Shown: positions 34,490 through 43,706, numbered from the stretch's first letter. The stretch: 64,000 bases of DNA from Streptomyces sp. PTY087I2 (GCF_001687325.1 NZ_LZRD01000001.1:399137-463136), one strand, 5' to 3'. Numbers and translations: made by a program. The notes: generated from the sequence alone by a model not told the origin.

Positions 34490-36406
34490 ATGAACGCCTC
34501 TGCTGGTGACCTTTTCGGACTCCCTCCGGAAGACCGCACGTCGAGCCCGTACACCGGATACACGCGCGCCCACTGGGAGGCGGCCGCCGACGGCATGCTG
34601 GAGGCGGCCTGGAAGTGGGCCACGCCCGGCGGCGCCCGGCTCGACCTGCCCGGGCCCCCGTCGCACTCGGGGGTCCGCTCCGACGGCCTGGAGGGGTACG
34701 CGCGTACGTTCCTGGCGGCCGGGTTCCGGGTCGCGGGGGCGGGCGGCACGGACCCGAACGGTCTGCTGGAGCGGTACGCCGACGGGCTCGACGCCGGTAC
34801 GCGGACGCCGGGCCGGGACGACGCGGAGTCCTGGCCGCTGATCCTCGACCACCATGTGCAGGGGCAGCCCATGGTGGAGTCCGCCTCCGTCGCCCTCGGC
34901 CTGCGGCTCACCCGGCCCTGGCTCTGGGACCGGCTGGCATCCGGCGTACAGGACCGGGCGGAGCAGTGGCTGCGGGGCGCGCTGCGGCATGTTCCGGCGG
35001 GCAACAACTGGTATCTCTTCCCGTACACCGTCGCCGGGTTCCTGGAGTCGGTGGGCCGGGGCGACGCGGAGACGGCGCGGGCCCGGGAGCGGGCGTCGGA
35101 GCTGCTGGAGCACTGGTACCGGGGCGACGGCTGGTACGCCGACGGGGACGGGCGCGCCTTCGACCACTACAACGGCTGGGCGCTGCACCTGTATCCGCTG
35201 CTCGACGCCCATCTGGCGGGCGACGAAAGGGAGTCGGCACACTACGGGGCGCGGCTGCGCGAGCATCTGGAGAGCTTCTCGCTGATGTTCGGCGGCGACG
35301 GGGCTCCGCTGCACTTCGGGCGTTCGCTGACCTACCGGTTCGCGGCGAGCGCGGGGGTGGGTCTGGGCGCGGTGACCGGACACACGCCGCTCACCCCGGG
35401 AGCTTCCCGGCGCGTGGTCAGCGGGGCGCTGCGGTACTTCCTGGAGCGCGGCGCGGTCGGGAACGACGGGCTGCTGAGCCTGGGCTGGCACGGTCCGCAC
35501 ACGGCGACGCTCCAGACGTACTCCGGTCCCGCGTCGCCCTATTGGGCGTCGAAAGCGTTCGTGGCTCTCCTGGCGCCTGCCGAGCATCCTTTGTGGGCGT
35601 CGCCGGAGGAGGCGGCTCCGAGTGAGGGTCCCGACCGGGTGCTGTCCGTTCCGGCGGCGGGCTTTCTGGTGCAGTCGACGGGGGCGGACGGCGTGGTGCG
35701 GCTGCACAACCACGGCAGCGACCATGTCCGCCCGGACGAGGGCGAGTCGGCCGCCGACGAGGACCCGCACTACGCGCGCCTCGCGTACTCCACCGTGACC
35801 GGGCCGACCTCGGCGGCGAACACGGCGGACAACCATCTGTCGGTGACGGTCGGCGGGGCGCGCAGCGCCCGGCGGCGTATCCGTCCGCTGGGGTCCGGGC
35901 ACGGTGACGGCTGGGGCTGGGCGGCCTCCTGGCATCTGCCGGTGTTCCCGGCGGGCCCGTCCACCGTCCCCGGGCTGCGGGTGGAGAGCGTGACCGTGGC
36001 GCGGGGCCGCCATGAGCTGCGGGTGCACCGGGTGCTGGGCGCGCCGGACGGGGCGCGGGCCGAGCTGACGGGCTGGGCGACCGATCCGGGCGGCCCGGTG
36101 CGTTCGCTGCTGCGGGGCCTGCACGGGTGGGAAGCGCCCGAGGACGTACGGGCCCCGCAGGGAACGGCGTTCGCACGCTGGGTGACCGTGCCCCGGCTCG
36201 GCGCCGAGGTGACCGGCACGGCGGTCCTGGCGGCGCTGGCCTCCCTCACGGCCGATCCGGAGGCCGCCCTTGGGGATGGGGCCTTGGACGAGGTGGTGGA
36301 CCGGGTGGAGGTGGCCGATGACACGGTCACCGTGTACTGGGCGGAGGACGGGGCGCGGACGCGTATCGCCTTCGGCCGGGACGCGGTGACGGTCGGTCAC
36401 GGATAG
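34490..36406 (+). CDS. DUF2264-domain protein, probable carbohydrate-active enzyme relative
   Basis: The 638-residue protein has DUF2264 over about 1-370, with segments such as NNWYLFPYTVAGFLE, HYNGWALHLYPLL and SPYWASKAFVALL that are rich in aromatic residues like an (alpha/alpha)6 barrel. A beta-rich C-terminal half follows. No signal peptide is seen, so it is cytoplasmic. The family is often found with pectin- or uronate-type sugar catabolism, but no substrate evidence is present here. No clear ribosome-binding site precedes the ATG; repeated GATCG sites lie immediately upstream. Confidence 0.75.
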   Translation: MNASAGDLFGLPPEDRTSSPYTGYTRAHWEAAADGMLEAAWKWATPGGARLDLPGPPSHSGVRSDGLEGYARTFLAAGFRVAGAGGTDPNGLLERYADGLDAGTRTPGRDDAESWPLILDHHVQGQPMVESASVALGLRLTRPWLWDRLASGVQDRAEQWLRGALRHVPAGNNWYLFPYTVAGFLESVGRGDAETARARERASELLEHWYRGDGWYADGDGRAFDHYNGWALHLYPLLDAHLAGDERESAHYGARLREHLESFSLMFGGDGAPLHFGRSLTYRFAASAGVGLGAVTGHTPLTPGASRRVVSGALRYFLERGAVGNDGLLSLGWHGPHTATLQTYSGPASPYWASKAFVALLAPAEHPLWASPEEAAPSEGPDRVLSVPAAGFLVQSTGADGVVRLHNHGSDHVRPDEGESAADEDPHYARLAYSTVTGPTSAANTADNHLSVTVGGARSARRRIRPLGSGHGDGWGWAASWHLPVFPAGPSTVPGLRVESVTVARGRHELRVHRVLGAPDGARAELTGWATDPGGPVRSLLRGLHGWEAPEDVRAPQGTAFARWVTVPRLGAEVTGTAVLAALASLTADPEAALGDGALDEVVDRVEVADDTVTVYWAEDGARTRIAFGRDAVTVGHG

Positions 36407-36434
36407 AGGCCCCTGGGGATGCCCGTAAAGCCCC

Positions 36435-37067
36435 CTACGCGTCTGTGCGGATCACCACCACCAGCGTACGGGGGCCGTGGACGCCCTCCACCCGCTCCAG
36501 CTCGATGTCGGAGGTGGCGGACGGCCCGCTGATCAACGTCGTCGGCCGTTCGGGCGCCAGGCGTGCCACCGCCTCGGGCACCCCCGCCTCGACGGTGGAA
36601 AGGTCGACGACGCAGACATGCAGATCGGGGACGAGGGACAGCGCCCGGCGCCCCTGGCCGGGCGAACCGTCCAGGAAGATCGTGCCGGTCTCGGCGCAGC
36701 CTGCGGCCGATGCGGTCACCACCGCGTCCAGGGCGTCGAGTTGTGCGGGCGGGACTTCGGGGTGGTCCTCCCGCACCTCGCCCTCGTACCGGCTGAGCCA
36801 GCGCGCGTCCAGCCCGGCCGGCACGCCGATGCGGCGCACGCCGTGCTCCCGCAGGGCCTCGCCGATGACCTGGGCGGTGCGGTCCGCCGTACAGGGGTGC
36901 ACCTGTGCCTTGTAGTCGAGGAGCCGGTCGGTGAAGAGGGCGAGGCGTTCGCCGTCGGGCAGGGCGCGGCCGGTGCGGTAGTCGCGCGGGACGGTGACGG
37001 CGGGCGCCGGGGCCAGTGCGAGCGCGTCGCGGATCCGGCCCAGCACGGTGTCGCGGGCGCTGCTCAT
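36435..37067 (-). CDS. lutC: Lactate utilisation protein C
   Basis: This 210-residue LutC/YkgG-family protein has the AGCAETGTIFLDGSPGQGRR segment and a C-terminal TLISGPSATSDIELERVEGVHGP motif, both typical of LUD-domain proteins. With LutA and LutB it forms the iron-sulfur L-lactate oxidase system. The ATG overlaps the lutB stop by 4 bp (ATGA), making it the third gene of the operon. Confidence 0.9.
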   Translation of the reverse strand: MSSARDTVLGRIRDALALAPAPAVTVPRDYRTGRALPDGERLALFTDRLLDYKAQVHPCTADRTAQVIGEALREHGVRRIGVPAGLDARWLSRYEGEVREDHPEVPPAQLDALDAVVTASAAGCAETGTIFLDGSPGQGRRALSLVPDLHVCVVDLSTVEAGVPEAVARLAPERPTTLISGPSATSDIELERVEGVHGPRTLVVVIRTDA

Positions 37068-38602
37068 GTCGCGTCCTCGCCTTTCTGCTCGCTGTTCCGG
37101 TCGGTGGCCGCGGCTCGCAGGGTGGCTCGGCCCTCCTCGGAGGCGAACCAGGAGCGGAAGGTCTCGCGGGGCGGGGCCGGGGTGTCGCGGCTGCCGCTCC
37201 AGCCGCTGAGTGGTGGGGGCAGCCGTGAGATCGTCCCGTCGCGCCCGGCGACGACCCTGCCGAGGGCGGACGCCTTCTGTGCGGCGGTGTACAGGGCCGG
37301 GCGGCACATCACGGCGGCGGCCGCCTTCATCGCCAGCTTCTCCGGGGTGACGCCGGTCTGTTCGGTGTGCTGATGGCGCAGCTCCACCAGCAGCGAGGGG
37401 ATGTCGATCTTGACCGGGCAGGCGTCGAAACAGGCTCCGCAGAGGCTGGAAGCGTACGGCAGGGAGCTGTTGGGGTCGTCCTTCGCCGCGTGCATTCCGG
37501 CCAGTTGCGGGGTGAGGACGGCGCCGATGGGTCCGGGGTAGGTCGATCCGTAGGCGTGGCCGCCGGTCCGCTCGTACACCGGGCAGACGTTGAGGCAGGC
37601 GGAGCAGCGGATGCAGTTGAGGGCCGCCCGGCCGATCGCGTCGGCGAGGGCGGCGGTGCGTCCGTTGTCGAGGAGGACCAGGTGGAAGTCCTGGGGCCCG
37701 TCGCCGGGCGTCACCCCGGTCCACAGCGAGGTGTAGGGGTTCATCCGCTCTCCCGTCGAGGAGCGGGGCAGGAGCTGGAGGAAGACTTCCAGGTCCTGGT
37801 AGCGCGGGAGGACCTTCTCGATGCCCATGACGGTGATGAGGGTGTCGGGCAGGGTCAGGCACATGCGGCCGTTGCCCTCGGACTCGACGACGGCCAGGGT
37901 GCCGGTCTCGGCGATGCCGAAGTTGGCGCCGGAGACGGCGACCTTCGTGGTCAGGAACTTCTCGCGGAGGTAGCTGCGCGCGGCCGCGGCGAGGTGGGCG
38001 GGGACGTTGTCCAGTTCCGGGTCGACGCCGGGGATCCGGTCGAGGAAGATCTGCCGGATCTCGTCGCGGTTGCGGTGGATGGCGGGCACCAGGATGTGCG
38101 AGGGCTTGTCGTCGGCGAGCTGGACGATGAGTTCGGCGAGGTCGGTCTCGTACGGGGTGATGCCGATGGACTCCAGGTGCTCGTTGAGTCCGATCTCCTG
38201 GGTGGCCATGGACTTGACCTTGATGACCTCGTCGCTGCCCGTGGCCTTCACGAGGCGGGCGACGATCGCGTTGGCCTCGGCGGCGTCGCGCGCCCAGTGG
38301 ACGGTGCCGCCGCGCTCGGTGACCTTGCGCTCCAGTTGTTCGAGCAGTTCGGGGAGCCGGTTCATGGTGTCGGTCTTGATGGCGGAGCCGGCGTCGCGCA
38401 GGGCTTCCCAGTCGGGGAGTTCGCCGGTGACGCTCAGGCGTTTGGCGCGGATGGTGCCGGTGGCGCGGCCGAGGTTGCGGCGGAGCTGGTCGTTGCCCAG
38501 TTCGTCGTGGGCGGCGCGGGGGAAGGCGCGGTCGCCGCGGAGGTTGCCGGTGCCGTACGGGGAGCGGGGCGGCGGGGCGGGCATGCCGAGGAACGTGCTC
38601 AT
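37064..38602 (-). CDS. lutB: Lactate utilisation iron-sulfur protein B
   Basis: The 512-residue LutB protein has an LUD domain in the N-terminal 300 residues (FGIAETGTLAVVESEGNGR segment). Two cysteine clusters follow for 4Fe-4S centres, CIRCSACLNVCPVYE and CGACFDACPVKI. It passes electrons from L-lactate oxidation. The ATG at 38602 overlaps the lutA stop (ATGA). A longer frame extending through lutA in another phase is only a shadow. Confidence 0.95.
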   Translation of the reverse strand: MSTFLGMPAPPPRSPYGTGNLRGDRAFPRAAHDELGNDQLRRNLGRATGTIRAKRLSVTGELPDWEALRDAGSAIKTDTMNRLPELLEQLERKVTERGGTVHWARDAAEANAIVARLVKATGSDEVIKVKSMATQEIGLNEHLESIGITPYETDLAELIVQLADDKPSHILVPAIHRNRDEIRQIFLDRIPGVDPELDNVPAHLAAAARSYLREKFLTTKVAVSGANFGIAETGTLAVVESEGNGRMCLTLPDTLITVMGIEKVLPRYQDLEVFLQLLPRSSTGERMNPYTSLWTGVTPGDGPQDFHLVLLDNGRTAALADAIGRAALNCIRCSACLNVCPVYERTGGHAYGSTYPGPIGAVLTPQLAGMHAAKDDPNSSLPYASSLCGACFDACPVKIDIPSLLVELRHQHTEQTGVTPEKLAMKAAAAVMCRPALYTAAQKASALGRVVAGRDGTISRLPPPLSGWSGSRDTPAPPRETFRSWFASEEGRATLRAAATDRNSEQKGEDAT

Positions 38603-39366
38603 ACGGAGGCCTCCGTCAGGACGTCGGGCGTGGTGCGGGTCGCGGCGAGGATCCGGGCGAGGTGCAGGGTGCGGGTACCGGACCGGATCCGGGAGAGCCC
38701 GCCGCCGATGTGCATCAGGCAGGAGGAGTCCCCGGCAGTGCACACCTCGGCCCCGGTGGCCGTGATGTTGTCCATCTTGTCGTGGAGCATCGCGGTGGAC
38801 GTCTCGGCGTTCTTGAGCGCGAAGGTGCCGCCGAAGCCGCAGCAGGAGTCGGCGCCGGGCAGCTCGACGAGGTCGATGCCCTCGACGGCGCGGAGGAGTT
38901 GGAGCGGTCTGTGGCCGACGCGGAGCATCCGCAGGGAGTGGCAGGTGGGGTGGTACGTCACCCGGTGCGGGAAGTACGCGCCGACCCGGGTGACGCCGAG
39001 GACGTCCACGAGGAGTTCGGAGAGCTCGTACGTCTTCGCGGCGACGGCGTCCACTCCGGCGCGGAGCGCTGCGTCCCCGTAGCGGTCGGCGACGATCCGG
39101 TGCTGGTGCCGGACGGAACCGGCGCACGAACCCGACGGCATCACGACCGCCTCGATCGAGGCGTCACCGAACCCGTCCGCGAAGTTACGCACCAGGGGCA
39201 CGGGTTCACGCTGGTAGCCGGTGTTGATGTGCATCTGCCCGCAGCAGGTCTGGCCCGGCGGGAACACCACGTCGTGGCCCAGGCGCGTGAGCAGGATCGC
39301 GGTTGCCTTCACCGCGTCGGGGAAGAGCGTGTCTCCCAGACAGGTGGCGAAGAGTCCGATGCGCAT
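38599..39366 (-). CDS. lutA: Lactate utilisation protein A
   Basis: The 255-residue LutA/YkgE-family protein has two CCG-type cysteine motifs, GQTCCGQMH with a later SGSCAGS, and GADSCCGFGG with SSCLMHIGG, that bind the cofactor cluster in heterodisulfide-reductase-like subunits. It is first in the lutABC operon. GGGAGG precedes the ATG, and a 15-bp palindrome overlaps the likely -10 (TAGTAT) about 45 bp upstream. Confidence 0.95.
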   Translation of the reverse strand: MRIGLFATCLGDTLFPDAVKATAILLTRLGHDVVFPPGQTCCGQMHINTGYQREPVPLVRNFADGFGDASIEAVVMPSGSCAGSVRHQHRIVADRYGDAALRAGVDAVAAKTYELSELLVDVLGVTRVGAYFPHRVTYHPTCHSLRMLRVGHRPLQLLRAVEGIDLVELPGADSCCGFGGTFALKNAETSTAMLHDKMDNITATGAEVCTAGDSSCLMHIGGGLSRIRSGTRTLHLARILAATRTTPDVLTEASV

Positions 39367-39407
39367 GGGGCGCCTCCCCGGTCGGGTTCAGCCAGCGTTG
39401 AGGTTTC

Positions 39408-39422
39408 TATGGTCGGACCATA
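39408..39422. promoter_or_regulatory. LutR-type operator at the lutABC promoter
   Basis: TATGGTC-G-GACCATA is a perfect 7-bp inverted repeat around one base. It overlaps a TAGTAT -10 box on the minus strand (39425-39420). The TGGTCGGACCA core fits the GntR/FadR-subfamily pattern TNGTNNNACNA and recurs before the regulator gene. Confidence 0.75.
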
Positions 39423-39511
39423 CTAGGCGCGGGCCGCTGAAGGGAACGTCCGGCGACGCGTGGCGTTGCCGGACTCAACCTGGGGCGGGGCGGGGGGTTG
39501 CGCCCAGCCTT

Positions 39512-40261
39512 TTAGGAGCTGCCAGGGCCTGTGGGCTCGACGGGGCCGTCCACCAAAGTCCCGTGCAGCCCGCGGATATGCCACTCCACCAGGTCTGCGG
39601 CCTCCGGGCCGCTCCCCTCCCGTACGAGGTTGAGAAGCGTGCGGTGCTCGGCGTTGAGAGCGCGGGCGGTGGCCGGCCAGTCCTCGGCGGCTTCCAGGGC
39701 GCGCAGGATCAGTGGCCGCACGGACTCGCGTACGGCGGAGGTCAGCGTGGACGTCAGGGCGTTGCCGGAGCTGCGGGCGATGAGGACGTGGAAGCGGGTG
39801 TCCAGATCGTTGAAGGCATTGACGCCGATCCCCGGTTCCGCCATGGCCGCCACCAGCTTCTCCGCCTCGTCGAGGTCTTCGTCCGGAGCGTGACAGGCGG
39901 CGCCCTCGAAGCTGGACCGCTCCAGGACCACGCGGGCCTCCAGAACGTCGTGGAGGCTGTAGCTGCCGAGGGCGAAGTGCAGGCGGAGCAGGCGGCCCAG
40001 GGCGTCGTCCGGGTTGCGTACGATCCGGGCCCCGGCGTCGGGCCCCCGGCCGGGCTGGGCCACCAGGACGCCGATGGTCTCCAGCACCCGCAGCGCCTCG
40101 CGCAGGGCGGAGCGGCTGACGCCGAGCACCGGGGCCAGTTCCCGTTCGGGCGGCAGCCGGTCACCGGCGCGGAGCTCTCCGGCGACGACCCGTTCCTCGA
40201 TGCTGCGGAGCACGAGCTCATGGGTACGGGACTGCTGCACGGGCTGCCATTCGACGGGCAT
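39512..40261 (-). CDS. lutR: GntR/FadR-family regulator of lactate utilisation
   Basis: The 249-residue protein has a GntR winged helix (about 15-80; RLPPERELAPVLGVSRSALREALR) and an FCD ligand domain with the metal-site residues DLDTRFHVLIARSS and a later ALNAEHRTLLNLV. It lies 145 bp upstream of lutA on the same strand, and identical-core palindromes sit before both. Lactate as inducer is inferred from context. The start follows an ordinary leader; no better one is seen. Confidence 0.85.
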   Translation of the reverse strand: MPVEWQPVQQSRTHELVLRSIEERVVAGELRAGDRLPPERELAPVLGVSRSALREALRVLETIGVLVAQPGRGPDAGARIVRNPDDALGRLLRLHFALGSYSLHDVLEARVVLERSSFEGAACHAPDEDLDEAEKLVAAMAEPGIGVNAFNDLDTRFHVLIARSSGNALTSTLTSAVRESVRPLILRALEAAEDWPATARALNAEHRTLLNLVREGSGPEAADLVEWHIRGLHGTLVDGPVEPTGPGSS

Positions 40262-40315
40262 CCGTCACTCCCTGCCTCGGCCGGATCCGGACAAGCAGCC
40301 TATGTCACACGGAGC

Positions 40316-40332
40316 CTGTGGTCGGACCACAG
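40316..40332. promoter_or_regulatory. LutR-type operator at the regulator's own promoter
   Basis: CTGTGGTC-G-GACCACAG is a perfect 8-bp inverted repeat with the same TGGTCGGACCA core as the lutA operator. It lies 55-71 bp upstream of the regulator start. TAGGCT (minus strand, 40302-40297) is a likely -10, placing the operator at the -35 region and implying autoregulation. Confidence 0.7.
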
Positions 40333-40358
40333 ACCCATCGGCCATGCGTTCTTGTTCT

Positions 40359-40405
40359 GTACGTGCGAAGACCTCGTCACGTGCCGTACGTGCGAAGGCC
40401 TCGTC
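40359..40405. repeat. 20-bp direct repeat
   Basis: Two 20-bp copies at 40359-40378 and 40386-40405 differ at one base (period 27). The second copy forms the left side of the following hairpin. Confidence 0.7.
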
Positions 40406-40424
40406 CGGCGTCCGGACGAGGCCT
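40396..40424 (-). terminator. Hairpin terminator downstream of the DUF3040 gene
   Basis: AGGCCTCGTCCG pairs perfectly with CGGACGAGGCCT around GCGTC (12-bp stem). It lies about 75 bp beyond the DUF3040 stop codon and upstream of the lutR promoter. Confidence 0.75.
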
Positions 40425-40498
40425 GGCACCGGCCGGAAGGAGGCCGGAGGAGGCGGTGTATGCGGGCACCGCCAGGAGCAGGAAGCAGAGGGTGCGCG

Positions 40499-40786
40499 TC
40501 AGCGGGTGCTGGGGATGTCCCGCCCGTGCAGGCGCCCGCGCTGCGGGTCGAAGAGGTTGGCCGCCGCGCCGGAGACGACCAGGCCCGTGGCGATCAGAAG
40601 GCCGTGACCCATGGTGATGCCCAGGCCCAGGACGGCGAGTCCGACGGCGAGCCACAGCCAGGCGTTGCGCCGGCGGTACTCGCGCGGGGAGCGCGGGGTC
40701 CCGTCGGACATCGCCTCGGCGAAGCCGGGATCATCGTGGCGCAGCTGCTCCTCGAGATCGCGCAGCCGCTCGTCGTACGTGGGCAT
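40499..40786 (-). CDS. DUF3040-family small membrane protein
   Basis: This 95-residue protein has the DUF3040 pattern: an N-terminal E-R-L-R-D-L-E-E-Q-L-type helix followed by a DPGFAEAM segment, two hydrophobic helices (about 43-60 and 63-80) and a short basic tail. Function unknown. GGGAGGGAG lies 6 bases before the ATG. Confidence 0.85.
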   Translation of the reverse strand: MPTYDERLRDLEEQLRHDDPGFAEAMSDGTPRSPREYRRRNAWLWLAVGLAVLGLGITMGHGLLIATGLVVSGAAANLFDPQRGRLHGRDIPSTR

Positions 40787-41061
40787 GGTGTCTCCCTCCC
40801 GGTACGGAAACCTCTCGGCCTCTGAAGCCCCGGTCCCCGCGGTGCGGCACGGGGCAGGGCCCCCGGGGCCCTGGACCTCATGGTCGTCGGGGAGGGCCTT
40901 CGGGGGCCATCAGGGGCAGCACCCATATCCGGGGGTGCGCACCATGCAGACGGGAACGGACGGGCGGATGACAAACACACCCGCCGCAGCGGCGATAGTG
41001 GAGGCTGTCAGCGCGCACGTACGACACGTACAACCCGACCCTCCGAAGGAGCCGTTCGACC
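40787..41061. other. Intergenic region upstream of the two-component system
   Basis: This gap between divergent genes contains no reading frame I trust. ACGTACGACACGTACA just before the kinase ribosome-binding site is a short imperfect repeat. I could not assign a promoter with confidence. Confidence 0.4.
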
Positions 41062-42024
41062 TTGTCCCTGTTCTGGCGGATCTTCCTGCTCAACGCCGCC
41101 GTGCTGGTCGCGGCCGGCGCCCTGCTGCTGCTCGGGCCGATCACCATCTCGACCCCGGTCCTGCTGACCGAGGCCATGATCCTGACCGGCGGCATCGCGT
41201 TCATGCTCGCGGCCAACGCGGCCCTGCTCCGGATCGGCCTCTTTCCTCTCCAGCGGGTCACCCGTGCGATGACGACCACCGATCTGCTGCGCCCGAGCCC
41301 GCGTCCCGAGGTCGCGGGGCACGGCGAGGTCGCGTCGCTGATCGAGACGTTCAACACGATGCTGGACCGGCTGGAGGCCGAGCGCGCCACCAGCAGCGCC
41401 CGCGCCCTCTCCGCCCAGGAGGCCGAGCGCCGCCGCGTGGCGCAGGAGCTGCACGACGAGGTCGGGCAGACGCTGACCGCGGTGCTGCTGGAGCTGAAGC
41501 GGGTCGCGGACCATGCCCCGGAGCCGTTGCGCGGGGAGTTGCGGCAGGTCCAGGAGATCACCCGGGGGTCGCTCGACGAGATCCGCCGGATCGCGCGCCG
41601 GCTGCGGCCGGGAGTGCTGGAGGAACTGGGCCTGGTGAGCGCGTTGACGGCACTGATCACCGAGACCCCGACGCCGGACGGGCTGACGATCCGCCGCCGG
41701 ATGGAGAAGGATCTGCCGGAGCTGGGCGCGGAGGCCGAACTGGTCGTCTACCGGATCGCGCAGGAAGCCCTCACCAACACGGTCCGGCACGCCCGCGCCA
41801 CCCACCTGGAACTCTCGCTGCGGCGCAGCCCGGGCGGGGTGGAGCTGCTCATCCGCGACGACGGCCGCGGTCTCGGCGACACCCCCGAGGGGGCCGGTCT
41901 GCGCGGTATGCGTGAACGCGCTCTGCTGGTCGGCGCCGAGGTCTCCCTCGGTCCCGGGCCGCACGGCGGCACGGAAGTACGGCTCGATGTGCCCGTCCCG
42001 AACGGAAGCAACGGAAGCAAGTGA
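41062..42024 (+). CDS. NarL-type sensor histidine kinase
   Basis: This 320-residue membrane kinase has two N-terminal helices (about 5-22 and 35-54) with almost no extracellular loop, a HAMP linker, and a HisKA_3 dimerisation domain with phospho-acceptor His131 in AQELHDEVGQTL. The HATPase domain has EALTNTVRHARA (N box) and DDGRGLG (G1 box). The tiny loop suggests it senses a membrane or intracellular cue. It starts at TTG with GAAGGAG 9 bases upstream. Its stop overlaps the response regulator GTG (GTGA). Confidence 0.9.
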   Translation: MSLFWRIFLLNAAVLVAAGALLLLGPITISTPVLLTEAMILTGGIAFMLAANAALLRIGLFPLQRVTRAMTTTDLLRPSPRPEVAGHGEVASLIETFNTMLDRLEAERATSSARALSAQEAERRRVAQELHDEVGQTLTAVLLELKRVADHAPEPLRGELRQVQEITRGSLDEIRRIARRLRPGVLEELGLVSALTALITETPTPDGLTIRRRMEKDLPELGAEAELVVYRIAQEALTNTVRHARATHLELSLRRSPGGVELLIRDDGRGLGDTPEGAGLRGMRERALLVGAEVSLGPGPHGGTEVRLDVPVPNGSNGSK

Positions 42025-42719
42025 CCATGCCCACCTCCCCGTCCATCGCCACGCCCGCCAGGGGCGCCGCCGCCCCGACCCGCATCCTGCTGGCGGACGA
42101 CCACGCCCTCGTACGCCGTGGAGTCCGGCTGATCCTCGACGGCCAACCGGACCTGACGGTCGTCGCCGAGGCCGGCGACGGCGCCGAGGCCATCGAGATG
42201 GCCCGCAGCGAACAGCCCGACCTGGTCATCCTGGACATCGCGATGCCCCGCCTCACCGGCCTCCAGGCGGCGCGCGAACTCTCCCGGGTCATGCCGGGCC
42301 TGCGCATCCTGATGCTCACGATGTACGACAACGAGCAGTATTTCTTCGAGGCGTTGAAGGCGGGTGCCGCCGGGTACGTCCTCAAGTCGGTCGCGGACCG
42401 GGACCTGGTGGAGGCCTGCCGGGCGGCGATGCGCGACGAGCCGTTCCTCTACCCGGGCGCGGTGACTGCGCTGATCCGCAACTTCCTCGACCGGGCCAAG
42501 GAGGGTGAGGACCTGCCGGCGCGGGCCATCACGGAGCGCGAGGAGGAGATCCTCAAGCTGGTCGCCGAGGGCCATTCCTCGAAGGAGATCGCCGAGATGC
42601 TCGTCATCAGCGTGAAGACGGTGGAGCGGCACCGCGCCAACCTGCTCCAGAAGCTCGGCCTCAGGGACCGTCTGGAGCTCACCCGTTACGCGATCCGGGC
42701 CGGCCTGATCGAACCCTGA
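42021..42719 (+). CDS. NarL/FixJ-family response regulator
   Basis: The 232-residue protein has a receiver domain with acidic pair LADDHA, phospho-acceptor Asp72 in VILDIAMP, and conserved Lys in GYVLKSV. A LuxR-type helix-turn-helix follows (ITEREEEILKLVAEG ... KTVERHRANLLQKLG). The GTG start overlaps the kinase stop by 4 bp; an ATG two codons in is the alternative. It is the cognate regulator of the upstream kinase. Targets unknown. Confidence 0.95.
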   Translation: MTMPTSPSIATPARGAAAPTRILLADDHALVRRGVRLILDGQPDLTVVAEAGDGAEAIEMARSEQPDLVILDIAMPRLTGLQAARELSRVMPGLRILMLTMYDNEQYFFEALKAGAAGYVLKSVADRDLVEACRAAMRDEPFLYPGAVTALIRNFLDRAKEGEDLPARAITEREEEILKLVAEGHSSKEIAEMLVISVKTVERHRANLLQKLGLRDRLELTRYAIRAGLIEP

Positions 42720-42785
42720 CCGGGACCGGGCGAGGGCGCCTGGTCGGTTCATGTGATTCTCACCCGATCCGCATAAGGTGCCCCC

Positions 42786-43706
42786 GTGACCCAGATGACC
42801 CCGCCCGGCTGGCATCCAGACCCCGGGCACTCAGGCAAAGGCCCCGCTCAGGAACGCTGGTGGGACGGGGCGCGGTGGACCGGCCATGTCCGCGCGTCGC
42901 CCGGTGCGGCACGCCGTCGCGGGATCCGCGTCGGCGTCGGTGTGACGGTCGGTGTGGTGGTGCTCGCCGCCATCGGGGGCGGCGTGTATCTGCTGGGCGA
43001 GGACCGCGACGGCGGCCGGCCGGACACCGCGGCCTCCTCACCGTCCGCCGCCCCCGATCTGCCGGGCGCACCCGACGGCGGCGACAAGGACGGCGGCCGG
43101 GGCGGCGAGGGGAACGACGGGGAGAACGGCGAAGACCAGGGGCCGGGGCAGCAGCTCCCGCCGACCGAGCCGGGCTTCGCCACGGACCTGGCCGCCGGGA
43201 TCAGCCTGCCGGTGCCCGAGGGGTGGAAGGGAACGTCCGGGGCGGTCGGCGCCGGGCTGACGACGGGTGAGCACGCGTGCCCCGGCGACAGCTCCGAGAC
43301 CTGTGTGCGCGGCGGTGTGTTCTCGGCCCCGGCGGCCGCCATGAAGCTCGCCGCGGGGAGTCCGGAGGAGGCGGCGAAGAAGGACATCACCGTCAACGCC
43401 ACGGAATCCTACGGCGGCAAGAGCTACGGGAAGATCACCTCGCACGAGGAGCTGAAGTCCGAGGCCGTCACGGTGGCGGGCGGCAAGGGGTACGTCGTGC
43501 GCTGGAAGGTGGTGACGGAGAAGGGCGACGACGGTTACGTGGAATCGCTGGTGTTCCCCTCCCCCGTCTCCAAGAACATGCTCGTCGTGGTCCGGTCCGG
43601 GTTCGACATCAACAAGGACGCTCCGAAGCTGTCCGTCCTGGACGAGATCACGGGCGGGATCAAGGCCGCGTCCGGTGCCGGAGGAGGCAACGGCGGCGAG
43701 GTCTGA
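42786..43706 (+). CDS. DUF2510-domain membrane-anchored protein
   Basis: The 306-residue protein begins with a DUF2510 motif (PPGWHPDPG ... ERWWDGARWTGHV). A membrane helix (about 50-70), a Gly/Asp/Glu-rich linker (about 75-120) and an extracytoplasmic globular domain (about 125-295) follow. The globular part contains two cysteines that could form a disulfide. Function unknown. The GTG start has no ribosome-binding site and lies a few bases after a CATAAG -10-like box, so it may be leaderless. Confidence 0.7.
   Translation: MTQMTPPGWHPDPGHSGKGPAQERWWDGARWTGHVRASPGAARRRGIRVGVGVTVGVVVLAAIGGGVYLLGEDRDGGRPDTAASSPSAAPDLPGAPDGGDKDGGRGGEGNDGENGEDQGPGQQLPPTEPGFATDLAAGISLPVPEGWKGTSGAVGAGLTTGEHACPGDSSETCVRGGVFSAPAAAMKLAAGSPEEAAKKDITVNATESYGGKSYGKITSHEELKSEAVTVAGGKGYVVRWKVVTEKGDDGYVESLVFPSPVSKNMLVVVRSGFDINKDAPKLSVLDEITGGIKAASGAGGGNGGEV

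Noticed and set aside
36435..37862. A 475-codon frame joining lutC to out-of-frame lutB sequence
   Set aside because: The first part is lutB in another phase. The real lutC starts at 37067 with an ATGA overlap.
37064..39127. A 687-codon form of LutB
   Set aside because: The extra N-terminus is lutA in the wrong frame. lutB begins at 38602.
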